From SLRI01 sp964528705 (lineage in GTDB: Bacteria > Pseudomonadota > Alphaproteobacteria > Geminicoccales > Geminicoccaceae), in NCBI GenBank assembly GCA_964528705.1, contig CAZGUW010000122.1, forward strand, positions 1-13,259: a stretch of DNA of 13,259 nt, in the 5' to 3' direction. This document shows, piece after piece, positions 7,060-13,259 of the stretch (its first letter is position 1; every line of letters begins with the position of its first letter). The translations under genes and the position numbers were made by a program. The notes below the pieces were generated by a model. The model saw only the letters and a program-made list of their open reading frames with translations, made no database searches and was not told the DNA's origin.

Positions 7060-7803
7060 ATGATCTTCGACCTCGGCGGCAAGCGGGTGCTCGTCATCGG
7101 CGGCTCCTACGGCATGGGCTTTGCCACCGCGAAGGCGGCGATCGAGCTCGGTGCCGAGGTCGCCATCGCCGCGCGGGGGCGCGAGAAGCTGGAGGAGGCG
7201 GCGGCGGCGCTCGGCGCGCTCGCCGGGGCGGTCGTGCCCTGGACGGCGCTCCGCATCGAGGACCGGCCGGCCGTCGCCGCCTTCATGGCGCGCCACGCTC
7301 CCTTCGATCACCTCGTCCTGCCGGGCTCGACGGTGAAGCCGATCCTCTACCAGGACCTCGACGACGCGAGTGCCAGGGAGGGCTTCGAGAGCAAGTTCTG
7401 GGGCCCCTTCTGGGCCTGCTTCGATGCGCGCCCGCACCTCCGCAGGGGCGGCAGCATCGTGCTCTACAGCGGCGTCGCGGCGGTCCGGCCGGTCAAGGGC
7501 TACCTGATGGGGGCGTGCATCAACGGGGCCATCAACGCCGCCACCCGCTCGCTGGCGCTCGACTTCGCCGCCCAGGGGGTCCGGGTCAACACCATCGCGC
7601 CCGGGCTCACCGACACGCCGCTCAACGACGTGCTGCACGCTCACGACAAGGAGGAGCGCTACCAGACGCTCGGCAGAAGGCTGCCGGTCGGCCGCGTCGG
7701 CACCGCCGACGAGGCGGCGCAGGCCGCGATCTATCTCATGTGCAACGGCTTCGTGACGGCCGAGGTGCTCGGTGTCGACGGCGGCCAGCAGGTCATGGAT
7801 TAG
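7060..7803 (+). CDS. Short-chain dehydrogenase/reductase-like protein without the YxxxK motif
   Basis: The 247-aa product has the SDR Rossmann fold. The cofactor loop at residues 14-20 reads GGSYGMG in place of TGxxxGIG, followed by an A-rich helix. The ending GVRVNTIAPGLTDTPL and the C-terminal EVLGVDGGQQV are typical of classical SDRs. The catalytic centre is degenerate. Ser137 is present (LYSGVAAVRP), but the region normally reading YSAAKGAV reads GACINGAI (residues 151-158). The catalytic Tyr and Lys are thus Gly151 and Asn155. The sequence there is uninterrupted, so this is not a frameshift. Either the protein is not a conventional dehydrogenase or it uses another residue such as Tyr148. 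The gene starts 23 bases after the MaoC gene and ends 8 bases before the next, in mid-operon. Confidence 0.85.
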   Translation: MIFDLGGKRVLVIGGSYGMGFATAKAAIELGAEVAIAARGREKLEEAAAALGALAGAVVPWTALRIEDRPAVAAFMARHAPFDHLVLPGSTVKPILYQDLDDASAREGFESKFWGPFWACFDARPHLRRGGSIVLYSGVAAVRPVKGYLMGACINGAINAATRSLALDFAAQGVRVNTIAPGLTDTPLNDVLHAHDKEERYQTLGRRLPVGRVGTADEAAQAAIYLMCNGFVTAEVLGVDGGQQVMD

Positions 7804-7811
7804 GAGCACCT

Positions 7812-9401
7812 ATGGTCGAATTCATCACCGCCGCCGAGGCCGCGGCCCTGGTCAAGCCCCGGGACTGCGTGCTGATCGGCGGCTCGGGCGGCGGCCATGC
7901 CGTGCCCGAGGCCTTCATCGAGGCGCTGGGCGCCCGCTACCGGGAGAGCGGCAGCCCGCGCGATCTCTCGCTCGTCAGCATTGTCTCGATCGGCGACTGG
8001 CAGGAGACCGGCTTCAATATCCTGGCCGAGCCCGGTCTCGCGCGGCGGGTCGTCAGCGGCGGCCTCAACAACTGCCCGCGCTTCGCCGCCATGGCGATCG
8101 CCGATGAGATCGAGGCCTACACCCTCCCGCAGGGTGCCCTCTCGCAGCTCTGCCGCGACATGGCGGCCGGCCGCCCCGGTCTTTTGACCCGTACGGGGCT
8201 CCACACCTTCATCGACCCGCGCTACGGCGGCGGCAGGCAGAGCCCGCGCTCGACCGAGGACCTGGTCGAGCTCGTCACCATCCGGGGCGAGGAGTACCTG
8301 CTCTATCGCAGCTTCCCGGTCGACGTCGCGGTGATCCGCGGCACCACGGCCGACGAGCGCGGCAACATCTCGATGGAGGACGAGGCGTTCTTCGGCGAGA
8401 ACTTCTCGATCGCGGGTGCCGCCCACTTGCACGGCGGCATCGTCATCGCCCAGGTCAAGCAGGTGGCCGCCGCCGGCACGATCCCCGGCAAGCAGGTCAA
8501 GGTGCCGGGCGTGGTGGTCGACTACGTCATCGTCGAGCCCGAGCAGCGCCAGACCTACCTGACCCGCCAGAGTGCCGCCTATGCCGGCGATCTCCGCCTC
8601 GCCGAGCGCAGCATGCAGCCGATCCCCTTCGACATCCGCAAGGTGATCGCGAGGCGCGGTGCCATGGAGCTCTTCCCCGGGGCCGTGGTCAATCTCGGCT
8701 TCGGCGTCTCCAACGGCATCTCGGCGGTGGCGGTCGAGGAGGGCTTCTACCGCGAGGTCACGCTCACCGTGGAGCAGGGCATCATTGGCGGCGTGCCGGC
8801 GGTCGGCAAGGATGCCGGGGCCGGCGTCAACTACGACATGATGGCCGACCAGCCCTACCAGTTCGACTTCTACGACGGCGGCGGGCTCGACATCGCCTAT
8901 CTTTCGTTCGCCGAGGTGGATGCCAGGGGCAACGTCAATGTCAGCCGCTACGGCAAGTCGGTGAACGGCCCGGGCGGCTTCATCAATATCAGCCAAGGGG
9001 CAAGGAAGGTCGTCTTCTCCGGCACGCTGACCACGGGCGGGCTCGACATCGCCCCCGACGGCAAGGGCGGCCTCGAGCTGCGCCGGGACGGCGCCACGCG
9101 GAAATGGGTGAACGAGGTCGGCCAGGTGACCTTCAACGGCACTTATGCCCGCGAGCGTGGCCAGGAGGTGATGTACGTCACCGACCGCGCCGTCTTCCTC
9201 CTCGGCGAGAACGGGCTCCGGCTCGAAGAGGTGGCCCCAGGCATCGATGTGCGCGCCGACGTGCTGGAGCGCATCGGCTTTGCGGTCGAGGTGCCAAACG
9301 AGCCGCGGCTCATGGACCCGCGGCTCTTCCGCGACGGGCCCATGGCCATGATCGACGATTTCCGCCGCCGCCCGGGCGGCCGGCGCCAGCGAGGAGAGTG
9401 A
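7812..9401 (+). CDS. Fused family I CoA-transferase (acetate/3-ketoacid type, YdiF-like)
   Basis: At 529 aa this has the length of single-chain family I CoA-transferases, in which the alpha (about residues 1-245) and beta (about 265-500) halves are fused. Examples are propionate CoA-transferase and E. coli YdiF. The alpha half has the Gly-rich CVLIGGSGGGHAVPEA loop near residues 17-35. The beta half has LGFGVSNGI and then TLTVEQGIIGGVPAVG, where Glu321 aligns with the catalytic glutamate that forms the glutamyl-CoA intermediate. The start ATG at 7812 follows TAGGAG, where the upstream stop doubles as Shine-Dalgarno. The stop overlaps no downstream gene but lies 2 bases from it. It probably swaps CoA between an intermediate or product acid and a short-chain acyl-CoA, which makes it the second, unrelated CoA-transferase in the operon. 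Confidence 0.92.
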   Translation: MVEFITAAEAAALVKPRDCVLIGGSGGGHAVPEAFIEALGARYRESGSPRDLSLVSIVSIGDWQETGFNILAEPGLARRVVSGGLNNCPRFAAMAIADEIEAYTLPQGALSQLCRDMAAGRPGLLTRTGLHTFIDPRYGGGRQSPRSTEDLVELVTIRGEEYLLYRSFPVDVAVIRGTTADERGNISMEDEAFFGENFSIAGAAHLHGGIVIAQVKQVAAAGTIPGKQVKVPGVVVDYVIVEPEQRQTYLTRQSAAYAGDLRLAERSMQPIPFDIRKVIARRGAMELFPGAVVNLGFGVSNGISAVAVEEGFYREVTLTVEQGIIGGVPAVGKDAGAGVNYDMMADQPYQFDFYDGGGLDIAYLSFAEVDARGNVNVSRYGKSVNGPGGFINISQGARKVVFSGTLTTGGLDIAPDGKGGLELRRDGATRKWVNEVGQVTFNGTYARERGQEVMYVTDRAVFLLGENGLRLEEVAPGIDVRADVLERIGFAVEVPNEPRLMDPRLFRDGPMAMIDDFRRRPGGRRQRGE

Positions 9402-9403
9402 GG

Positions 9404-10186
9404 ATGAGCGACCCCGTCCACTGCACGATCGAGGATGGCGTGGCGACCGTCACCCTCGCCAATCCGCCGCTCAACCTCGTCACCCTCGGCCTCACCGCCC
9501 GGCTCGACTCGCTGCTCGACGAGTTGGCGGCCAATCCCGAGGCGCGCGTCCTGGTGCTGACCGGCTCGGGTGAGCGTGCCTTCTGCGCCGGCTCCGACAT
9601 CTCCGAGTTCTCGGACCTCACCGCACCCGGCGTGGTGCTCGAGAAGAAGCTGACCCGGGAGAATCGGGCCTACAGCAAGGTCGACGACTTCCCGAAGCCC
9701 ACCATCGCCGCCATTCGCGGTCTCGCCTTCGGCGGCGGGCTCGAGCTCGCGGTCTGCTGTGACCTCCTGATCGTCGAGGAGAACGTCCGCCTGGCCCTTC
9801 CCGAGATCAAACTCGGCGTCTTCCCGGGCAGCGGCGGCACGGTGCGCGTCACCCGCCGGATCGGCGAGGGGCGGGCCAAGGAGATGATGTTCCTGGGCGA
9901 GCCCATCGATGCGCAGACGGCCCTCGCCTGGGGACTCGTCAACCGCGTCGTGCCGAAGGGCGAGGCGCTCACCGCCGCCCAGGCGCTCGCACGGACCCTG
10001 GCCGAGCGGCCCAACCGGGCGCTGCAGGCCTGCAAGCGGGCCGTCGACCTCTCCTTCGACCGGACCGAGGACGAGGCCATCGAGGCGACGCTGGCGCTCA
10101 GCGAGGAGGTCTTCACCACCGACGACTGCATGGAGGGCGTGCGCGCCTTCTTCGCCAAGGAAGCCCCGCGCTTCACCCACAAGTGA
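9404..10186 (+). CDS. Enoyl-CoA hydratase/isomerase (crotonase family)
   Basis: The 260-aa product is a standard crotonase. The oxyanion-hole segments are FCAGSDISEF (residues 60-69) and GLAFGGGLELAVCCD (106-120). Both catalytic glutamates of true hydratases are present 20 residues apart: Glu114 (GGGLE) and Glu134 (LPEIKLG), followed by VFPGSGGT. C-terminal ALAWGLVNRVVP and a helix with RAL.ACK.AVD complete the fold. Both Glu residues favour hydration of an enoyl-CoA, but crotonases also catalyse ring hydrolysis, decarboxylation and isomerisation. The start ATG lies 2 bases after the preceding stop, with GAGGAGAGTGAGG as ribosome-binding site. Along with the MaoC protein it gives the operon two hydratases of opposite expected stereochemistry. 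Confidence 0.93.
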   Translation: MSDPVHCTIEDGVATVTLANPPLNLVTLGLTARLDSLLDELAANPEARVLVLTGSGERAFCAGSDISEFSDLTAPGVVLEKKLTRENRAYSKVDDFPKPTIAAIRGLAFGGGLELAVCCDLLIVEENVRLALPEIKLGVFPGSGGTVRVTRRIGEGRAKEMMFLGEPIDAQTALAWGLVNRVVPKGEALTAAQALARTLAERPNRALQACKRAVDLSFDRTEDEAIEATLALSEEVFTTDDCMEGVRAFFAKEAPRFTHK

Positions 10187-10199
10187 GGAGGCCTGCCCG

Positions 10200-10634
10200 A
10201 TGACCAGGCTCCTCGTGCTGCAGGGTGCCAACATGAACTGGCTGGGCCGTCGCCAGCCGGAGATCTACGGGCGGACGACCGCCGCCGAGCTCGACGCCAT
10301 GCTGCGGGCCCACGCCGCCGAGCACGGCTACACGCTCGAGATCCTCTACACCAACCAGGAAGGCGAGGCGATCGACGCCCTCTATGCCGCCGAGACCGGC
10401 GACGTCGACGCGGTCGTCATGAACCCGGGCGGCCTCTGCTACGCGGGCTATGCGCTCCGCGACTGCATGAAGGGGATCGAGCTGCCGGTGATCGAGATCC
10501 ACCTCTCCAACCACTTCGCCCGCGGCATCGAATCGGTCACCGCCGAGGCGGCGAAGGGCGTCTTCATGGGTCTCGGCACCGACATCTACTTCGCCGGCCT
10601 CGAGGCGGCGCTCCGCCTCCTGCGCCGGGGCTGA
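10200..10634 (+). CDS. AroQ-like protein (type II 3-dehydroquinate dehydratase fold), divergent active site
   Basis: The 144-aa product has the length and order of motifs of type II dehydroquinases (AroQ), small flavodoxin-like dodecamers. Conserved matches are GANMNWLG (GPNLNxLG in AroQ), RRQPEIYG with Arg18 and the catalytic Tyr23, TNQEGEAID, NPGG, EIHLSN with Glu99 and His101, Arg108, and AAKGVFMGLG. Two residues that contact dehydroquinate differ: the His expected near position 81 is Tyr81, and the Arg expected near 112 (the FRHHS region) is Ser112. The family comparison is from memory. The fold and dehydration chemistry may be kept with another substrate. Its place in a degradative operon, not beside shikimate genes, supports this. 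The ATG at 10200 has GAGGAGG upstream and sits 13 bases after the crotonase stop. Confidence 0.86.
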   Translation: MTRLLVLQGANMNWLGRRQPEIYGRTTAAELDAMLRAHAAEHGYTLEILYTNQEGEAIDALYAAETGDVDAVVMNPGGLCYAGYALRDCMKGIELPVIEIHLSNHFARGIESVTAEAAKGVFMGLGTDIYFAGLEAALRLLRRG

Positions 10635-10640
10635 TCCCGC

Positions 10641-11432
10641 ATGGCCGTGCTGCGCCTCGCCGATGGCGGGTATCTGCACTACGCGCTCGTCGGCAGTGGC
10701 CCGCCGCTCCTGCTGGTCCCGGGTCTCGGCGGCCTCGCCGAGTTCTGGAACCCCGTCGTGCCGGCCCTGGCGGAGCGCTTTACCGTCATTCTCCACGACC
10801 ATCGGGGCTGCGGCCGGAGCAGCCTGGAGCGGATCGACTTCTCGATCGCCCAGATGGCCGGCGACGTGCTGGCGCTGCTCGACCATCTCGGGCTGAAGAG
10901 CGCTCACCTCGTCGGCCACTCCACGGGCGGGGCGATCGGCCAGACCATCGCCCTGGACCACCCGGACCGCCTCGACCGGCTGGTGCTGAGCGCCACCTGG
11001 GCGGCGCCGGACGCGTATTTCAGGAGCCTCTTCGCCACGCGCAGCGCCATCCTCAGGACCGGCGGCCCGGCACTCTATCTGCAGAGCTCCGCCCTGGTGC
11101 TCCACCCGCCCTGGTGGATCCGTGACCACCCGGAGGTCGTGACGGTCACCGAGGCGGCGGCCCGGGCGCGCGTGCCCGACCCGGAGGTCCTGCTCGCCCG
11201 AATCGCCGCCATCCTGCGCCACGACCGGGCCGCCGACCTCCACCGCGTCACCGCACCGACCCTGTCGATCGGCGCCCGCGACGACATGGTGACGCCGGCC
11301 TACCTCACCGAAGCGCTCGGCCGCCTTGTGGGCCGGGCCACGACCCTGATCCTCCCGGACGGCGGCCATTTCTTCCCGGTCACCCGGGCGGACCAGTTCC
11401 TCCGTGCGGTCGTCGACTTCCTCCTGGACTAG
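10641..11432 (+). CDS. Alpha/beta hydrolase (enol-lactonase / RutD-like)
   Basis: The 263-aa cytosolic protein is an alpha/beta-hydrolase-fold enzyme. The oxyanion region VPGLGGLAEFW (26-36) and DHRGCGRS (53-60) precede the nucleophile elbow GHSTGG with Ser94. The acid is probably Asp215 in GARDDMVTP, and the base His243 in DGGHFFP, so the triad is complete. The overall look is of 3-oxoadipate enol-lactonase or carbon-carbon/ester hydrolases, but no substrate can be assigned. It is the last gene of the seven-gene operon, starting 6 bases after the AroQ-like gene with only a weak Shine-Dalgarno, which suggests coupling. In a CoA-centred pathway it could hydrolyse a lactone, ester or thioester. 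Its stop codon overlaps that of the convergent tetR gene. Confidence 0.9.
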   Translation: MAVLRLADGGYLHYALVGSGPPLLLVPGLGGLAEFWNPVVPALAERFTVILHDHRGCGRSSLERIDFSIAQMAGDVLALLDHLGLKSAHLVGHSTGGAIGQTIALDHPDRLDRLVLSATWAAPDAYFRSLFATRSAILRTGGPALYLQSSALVLHPPWWIRDHPEVVTVTEAAARARVPDPEVLLARIAAILRHDRAADLHRVTAPTLSIGARDDMVTPAYLTEALGRLVGRATTLILPDGGHFFPVTRADQFLRAVVDFLLD

Positions 11433-12067
11433 CCGCCGCCGGCCGCCAGTGCCGGCCGCTTCGTCGCGCTCTGGCCCGTGCCGTAGGCATGGTCGATGAT
11501 ATGCAGATAGGCCGTGTAGAGCCGCTCCAGCCGGTCGAACGAGCCGCCGTCCTGGGTGATCGAGCCGGCGCTGTCGACGATGGCGATGAGCTGGATGGCG
11601 ATGTCCTTGACCGGGGCGGAATCGCTCAGCTCGCCGTTCTTCTGCGCCCGCACCACCGCGTCGTCGATGAAGGTCTCGATCGTCATGGTGAAATGCCGGA
11701 GCCTCGCCCGGGCCTCGTCGCTGAGCTGGTCGGCCTCGAGCCGCATCCTCGAGATCAGGCTCCAGGATCGACCCGAGCGTCGGCTCGGGTTGAACTTCGT
11801 GTAGCGGTCGCGATTGAACTCCATCGTCCGCCGCGTCTTCTCGTGATAGGTGAGCCCCGGGTCCTCCCAGATCTCGCTGAAGCCGGCGAGTGCGGTCTGC
11901 ACGTACTCGTCGATCACCTCCTCGACCAGGTTCTTCTTCGTGCCGAAGTGGTAGTGGATGTTGGCGCGGGTGATCTCGAGCCGGTCGGCGATATCGCCGA
12001 ACCGCAGGCCGCGCACGCCATGGGTGATCAGGAGCTCGGTCGCCACCGCCTTGATCTGCTCGCGCAT
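11429..12067 (-). CDS. TetR/AcrR-family transcriptional regulator
   Basis: The 212-aa product is a typical TetR-family dimer. The N-terminal DNA-binding domain spans residues 1-50 and has the family helix-turn-helix: GLRFGDIADRLEITRANIHYHFGTKKNLV (about 20-48; HYHF is the hallmark). The ligand-binding C-terminal domain runs from about 55 to 200. I chose the ATG at 12067 because the helical MREQIKAVATELL begins the domain and GGAAGG lies just upstream. The frame remains open to a GTG at 12103 but adds an Arg-rich, unlike N-terminus. It converges on the hydrolase gene and diverges from the SDR gene at 12225. Operator-like site 4 lies 65 bases upstream. It most likely represses itself and the surrounding operons until a pathway acid or CoA ester binds (inference). 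Confidence 0.92.
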   Translation of the reverse strand: MREQIKAVATELLITHGVRGLRFGDIADRLEITRANIHYHFGTKKNLVEEVIDEYVQTALAGFSEIWEDPGLTYHEKTRRTMEFNRDRYTKFNPSRRSGRSWSLISRMRLEADQLSDEARARLRHFTMTIETFIDDAVVRAQKNGELSDSAPVKDIAIQLIAIVDSAGSITQDGGSFDRLERLYTAYLHIIDHAYGTGQSATKRPALAAGGG

Positions 12068-12131
12068 GTGCCTTCCAATCCGGCGGCAAGCCCGGGCAGG
12101 CACGCTTGCGGGCCGCGCCCAGCGCCGCTAT

Positions 12132-12147
12132 CTTACTAGTCAGTCAG
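12132..12147. promoter_or_regulatory. Operator-like site between tetR and the downstream SDR (site 4 of 4)
   Basis: CTTACTAGTCAGTCAG fits YTTAC-N6-GTMAR. It lies in the 157-base divergent gap, 65-80 bases upstream of the tetR start and 78-93 upstream of the SDR start. TAAGAT (12130-12135 read on the minus strand) could be the tetR -10 box, which would put the operator on the tetR promoter, as expected for autoregulation. Confidence 0.55.
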
Positions 12148-12224
12148 CGGCACTTTAGACCAATTCACCGTCTGCCGCACCAAACTTGTTCCGGCCATGC
12201 TAGCCGGCGGAGGCGCGACATTAC

Positions 12225-12980
12225 ATGCGGCTGAAAGACAAGGTCTGCCTCGTGACCGGCGGCGGCTCCGGGATCGGGCGCGCGACCTGCGAGCTTTTTG
12301 CCCGCGAAGGGGCGCGGCTCGCCATTGCCGACAAGGACGCGGCGAGTGCGAAGGCGACGGCCGAGGCCTGCGGCGGCGGGATGCATCTGGCGCTCCAGGC
12401 CGACGTTGCGAAGGCCGTCGATTCGAAGGCCATGATCGACGCCGCCGTGGCGCGGTTCGGCCGGCTCGACGTGCTCGTCAACAATGCCGGCTACGGCATC
12501 CCCGGCACGGTCGTCGAGACCAGCGAGGCGGACTGGAACGCGCTTATGGCGGTCAACGTCACCGGCGTCTTCCTCGCCTGCCACAACGCCATCCCCGTCA
12601 TGGCCGGCCAGGGCGGCGGCGCCATCGTCAACGTCGCCTCGGTCGTCTCGAGCATCGGCATCCCCAACCGGGCCGCCTATTGCGCGTCCAAGGGTGCGGT
12701 CGCCTCGCTGACCCGCGCCATGGCGCTCGACCACGTGGCCGACAGGATTCGCGTCAATGCCGTGGCCCCGGGAACCATCCGCTCGCCCTATTTCGATGCG
12801 CTCCTGGCCAAGGCCGAGGACCCGGAGGGGCTGCTCGCCCATCTCGAGGGCCGCCAGCCCTACAAGCGCATGGGCACGCCGGCCGAGATCGCGAGCGGCA
12901 TCCTCTACCTCGCCTGTGACGAATCCTCGTTCTGCACCGGCACCATCCTCACCATCGACGGCGGCATGACCGCCCAATGA
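12225..12980 (+). CDS. Classical short-chain dehydrogenase/reductase (NAD-type, catalytically complete)
   Basis: The 251-aa product is a textbook classical SDR that oxidises or reduces an alcohol/carbonyl. The cofactor loop is TGGGSGIG (residues 11-18). Asp36 at the end of the second strand suggests NAD(H) over NADP(H). NNAG and VNVTGVFL follow. The catalytic set Ser139, Tyr152 and Lys156 (YCASK) is intact, unlike the SDR-like protein inside the seven-gene operon. The C-terminus (TGTILTIDGGM) is normal. It begins a plus-strand transcription unit divergent from tetR. A GGAGG lies about 12 bases before the ATG, slightly far. Directly after its stop, in the same frame, lies a remnant of another SDR, then a DapA-family gene. 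The substrate is unknown; it is probably a hydroxy-acid intermediate of the local pathway. Confidence 0.93.
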   Translation: MRLKDKVCLVTGGGSGIGRATCELFAREGARLAIADKDAASAKATAEACGGGMHLALQADVAKAVDSKAMIDAAVARFGRLDVLVNNAGYGIPGTVVETSEADWNALMAVNVTGVFLACHNAIPVMAGQGGGAIVNVASVVSSIGIPNRAAYCASKGAVASLTRAMALDHVADRIRVNAVAPGTIRSPYFDALLAKAEDPEGLLAHLEGRQPYKRMGTPAEIASGILYLACDESSFCTGTILTIDGGMTAQ

Positions 12981-13088
12981 CCTAGGCCCGACGACATCGC
13001 CAGGGTCGCCGCCTTCCTGGCTTCCGACGCGGCCGACTTCATGACCGGCCAGGCGGTCAACGTGACAGGTGGATTCCGGCTCAACTGA
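12981..13088 (+). pseudogene. C-terminal remnant of a second SDR gene
   Basis: The 35 codons following the SDR stop, in the same frame, translate to a classical SDR tail. It reads RPDDIARVAAFLASDAADF, then MTGQAVNVTGGFRLN and a stop (13086-13088). The pattern of an ExIA..v.fL.SD.a.f.TG....v.GG helix and strand matches the last 35 residues of intact SDRs, including the neighbour just upstream (AEIASGILYLACDESSFCTG), yet the DNA is clearly different. No start codon, Rossmann loop or catalytic part precedes it. It is therefore best read as a decayed or deleted second SDR gene. Readthrough of the TGA would append it to the intact SDR, but this seems unlikely. Confidence 0.75.
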
Positions 13089-13124
13089 GCTATCTCGAAT
13101 GGAACAGCAGGGGAGTTTTGGGCC

Positions 13125-13259
13125 ATGCGACAGTTCAAGGGCTACCGGCCGAAGGGCGTCATCCCGGCGACGCTCCTCGCCTTCAACGACGATTTCTCGA
13201 TCAACGAGCAGGAGTCGCGCCGGCACCTGGCCGATGTGGCGGCGACGAAGGGCCTGAAC
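13125..13259 (+). CDS. DapA-family (dihydrodipicolinate synthase/N-acetylneuraminate lyase) protein, 5' part only
   Basis: Only the first 45 codons are present; the gene runs off the right edge. The start MRQFKGYRPKGVIPATLLAFNDDFSIN with a following helix (ESRRHLADVAATKGLN) is the typical first strand and helix of class I, Schiff-base-forming DapA-family aldolases/lyases (G..pA..TPF..d..id in most members). The ATG at 13125 has GGGGAG about 9 bases upstream. The segments holding the catalytic Tyr and Lys lie outside the window, so it cannot be narrowed to lyase, dehydratase or deaminase. It probably belongs to the same transcription unit as the SDR at 12225. Catabolic DapA homologues act on keto-deoxy sugar acids and pyrroline carboxylates. 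Confidence 0.8.
   Translation, partial: MRQFKGYRPKGVIPATLLAFNDDFSINEQESRRHLADVAATKGLN

Noticed and set aside
10173..12089. A 638-codon minus-strand open frame across the AroQ-like, hydrolase and tetR genes
   Set aside because: It is Arg/Gly/Asp-rich with no family-like motif and runs opposite or out of frame to three recognisable genes. Long shadow frames are expected at this GC content.
12192..12208. Small inverted repeat (CCGGC/GCCGG, 7-base loop) just upstream of the SDR at 12225
   Set aside because: The 5-bp GC arms are too short to distinguish from background in this composition, and no T-run follows.

Overview
This window is very GC-rich DNA (about 70% by eye) with a strong G/C bias at third codon positions. 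It has densely packed operons, GTG as well as ATG starts, and a tripartite tricarboxylate transporter (TTT). Together these suggest a high-GC proteobacterium, most likely an environmental alphaproteobacterium. The taxonomic guess is inference. No RNA genes, insertion sequences, CRISPR arrays or prophage genes were seen.

Layout. (1) 163-3523, plus strand: a complete TTT uptake system, tctC (periplasmic binding protein), tctB and tctA (membrane subunits). A strong GC-rich hairpin lies between tctC and tctB. (2) 3527-5102, minus strand: a cupin and, downstream of it, a proline-racemase-superfamily enzyme with a Ser/Cys active-site pair. This pair converges on tctA with a 3-base gap. (3) 5356-11432, plus strand: a tight seven-gene catabolic operon. 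In order it encodes a family III CoA-transferase (CaiB/BaiF), a MaoC-like hydratase, an SDR lacking the usual catalytic Tyr/Lys, a fused family I CoA-transferase, a crotonase (enoyl-CoA hydratase type), a divergent AroQ-like (type II dehydroquinase fold) protein and an alpha/beta hydrolase. (4) 11429-12067, minus strand: a TetR-family regulator whose stop codon interlocks with that of the hydrolase. (5) 12225 to the right edge, plus strand: a complete classical SDR, a 35-codon remnant of a second SDR, and the first 45 codons of a DapA-family lyase that runs off the window.

How it may work together. The whole region reads as one carboxylate-utilisation island: TTT uptake, CoA activation by two unrelated CoA-transferases, hydration/oxidation, and hydrolysis. 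No thiolase, acyl-CoA dehydrogenase or ring oxygenase is present, so it is not ordinary beta-oxidation. The substrate cannot be named from sequence.

The most interesting regulatory signal is a 16-bp motif, roughly YTTAC-N6-GTMAR. It occurs four times and only in the promoter regions: before tctC (a perfect palindrome), twice in the cupin/CaiB divergent region, and once between tetR and the downstream SDR. It is a good candidate for the operator of the local TetR protein, tying transporter and enzymes into one regulon. The most unusual proteins are the AroQ-like enzyme (two substrate-pocket residues changed), the SDR without its YxxxK motif, and the Ser/Cys racemase-family member.
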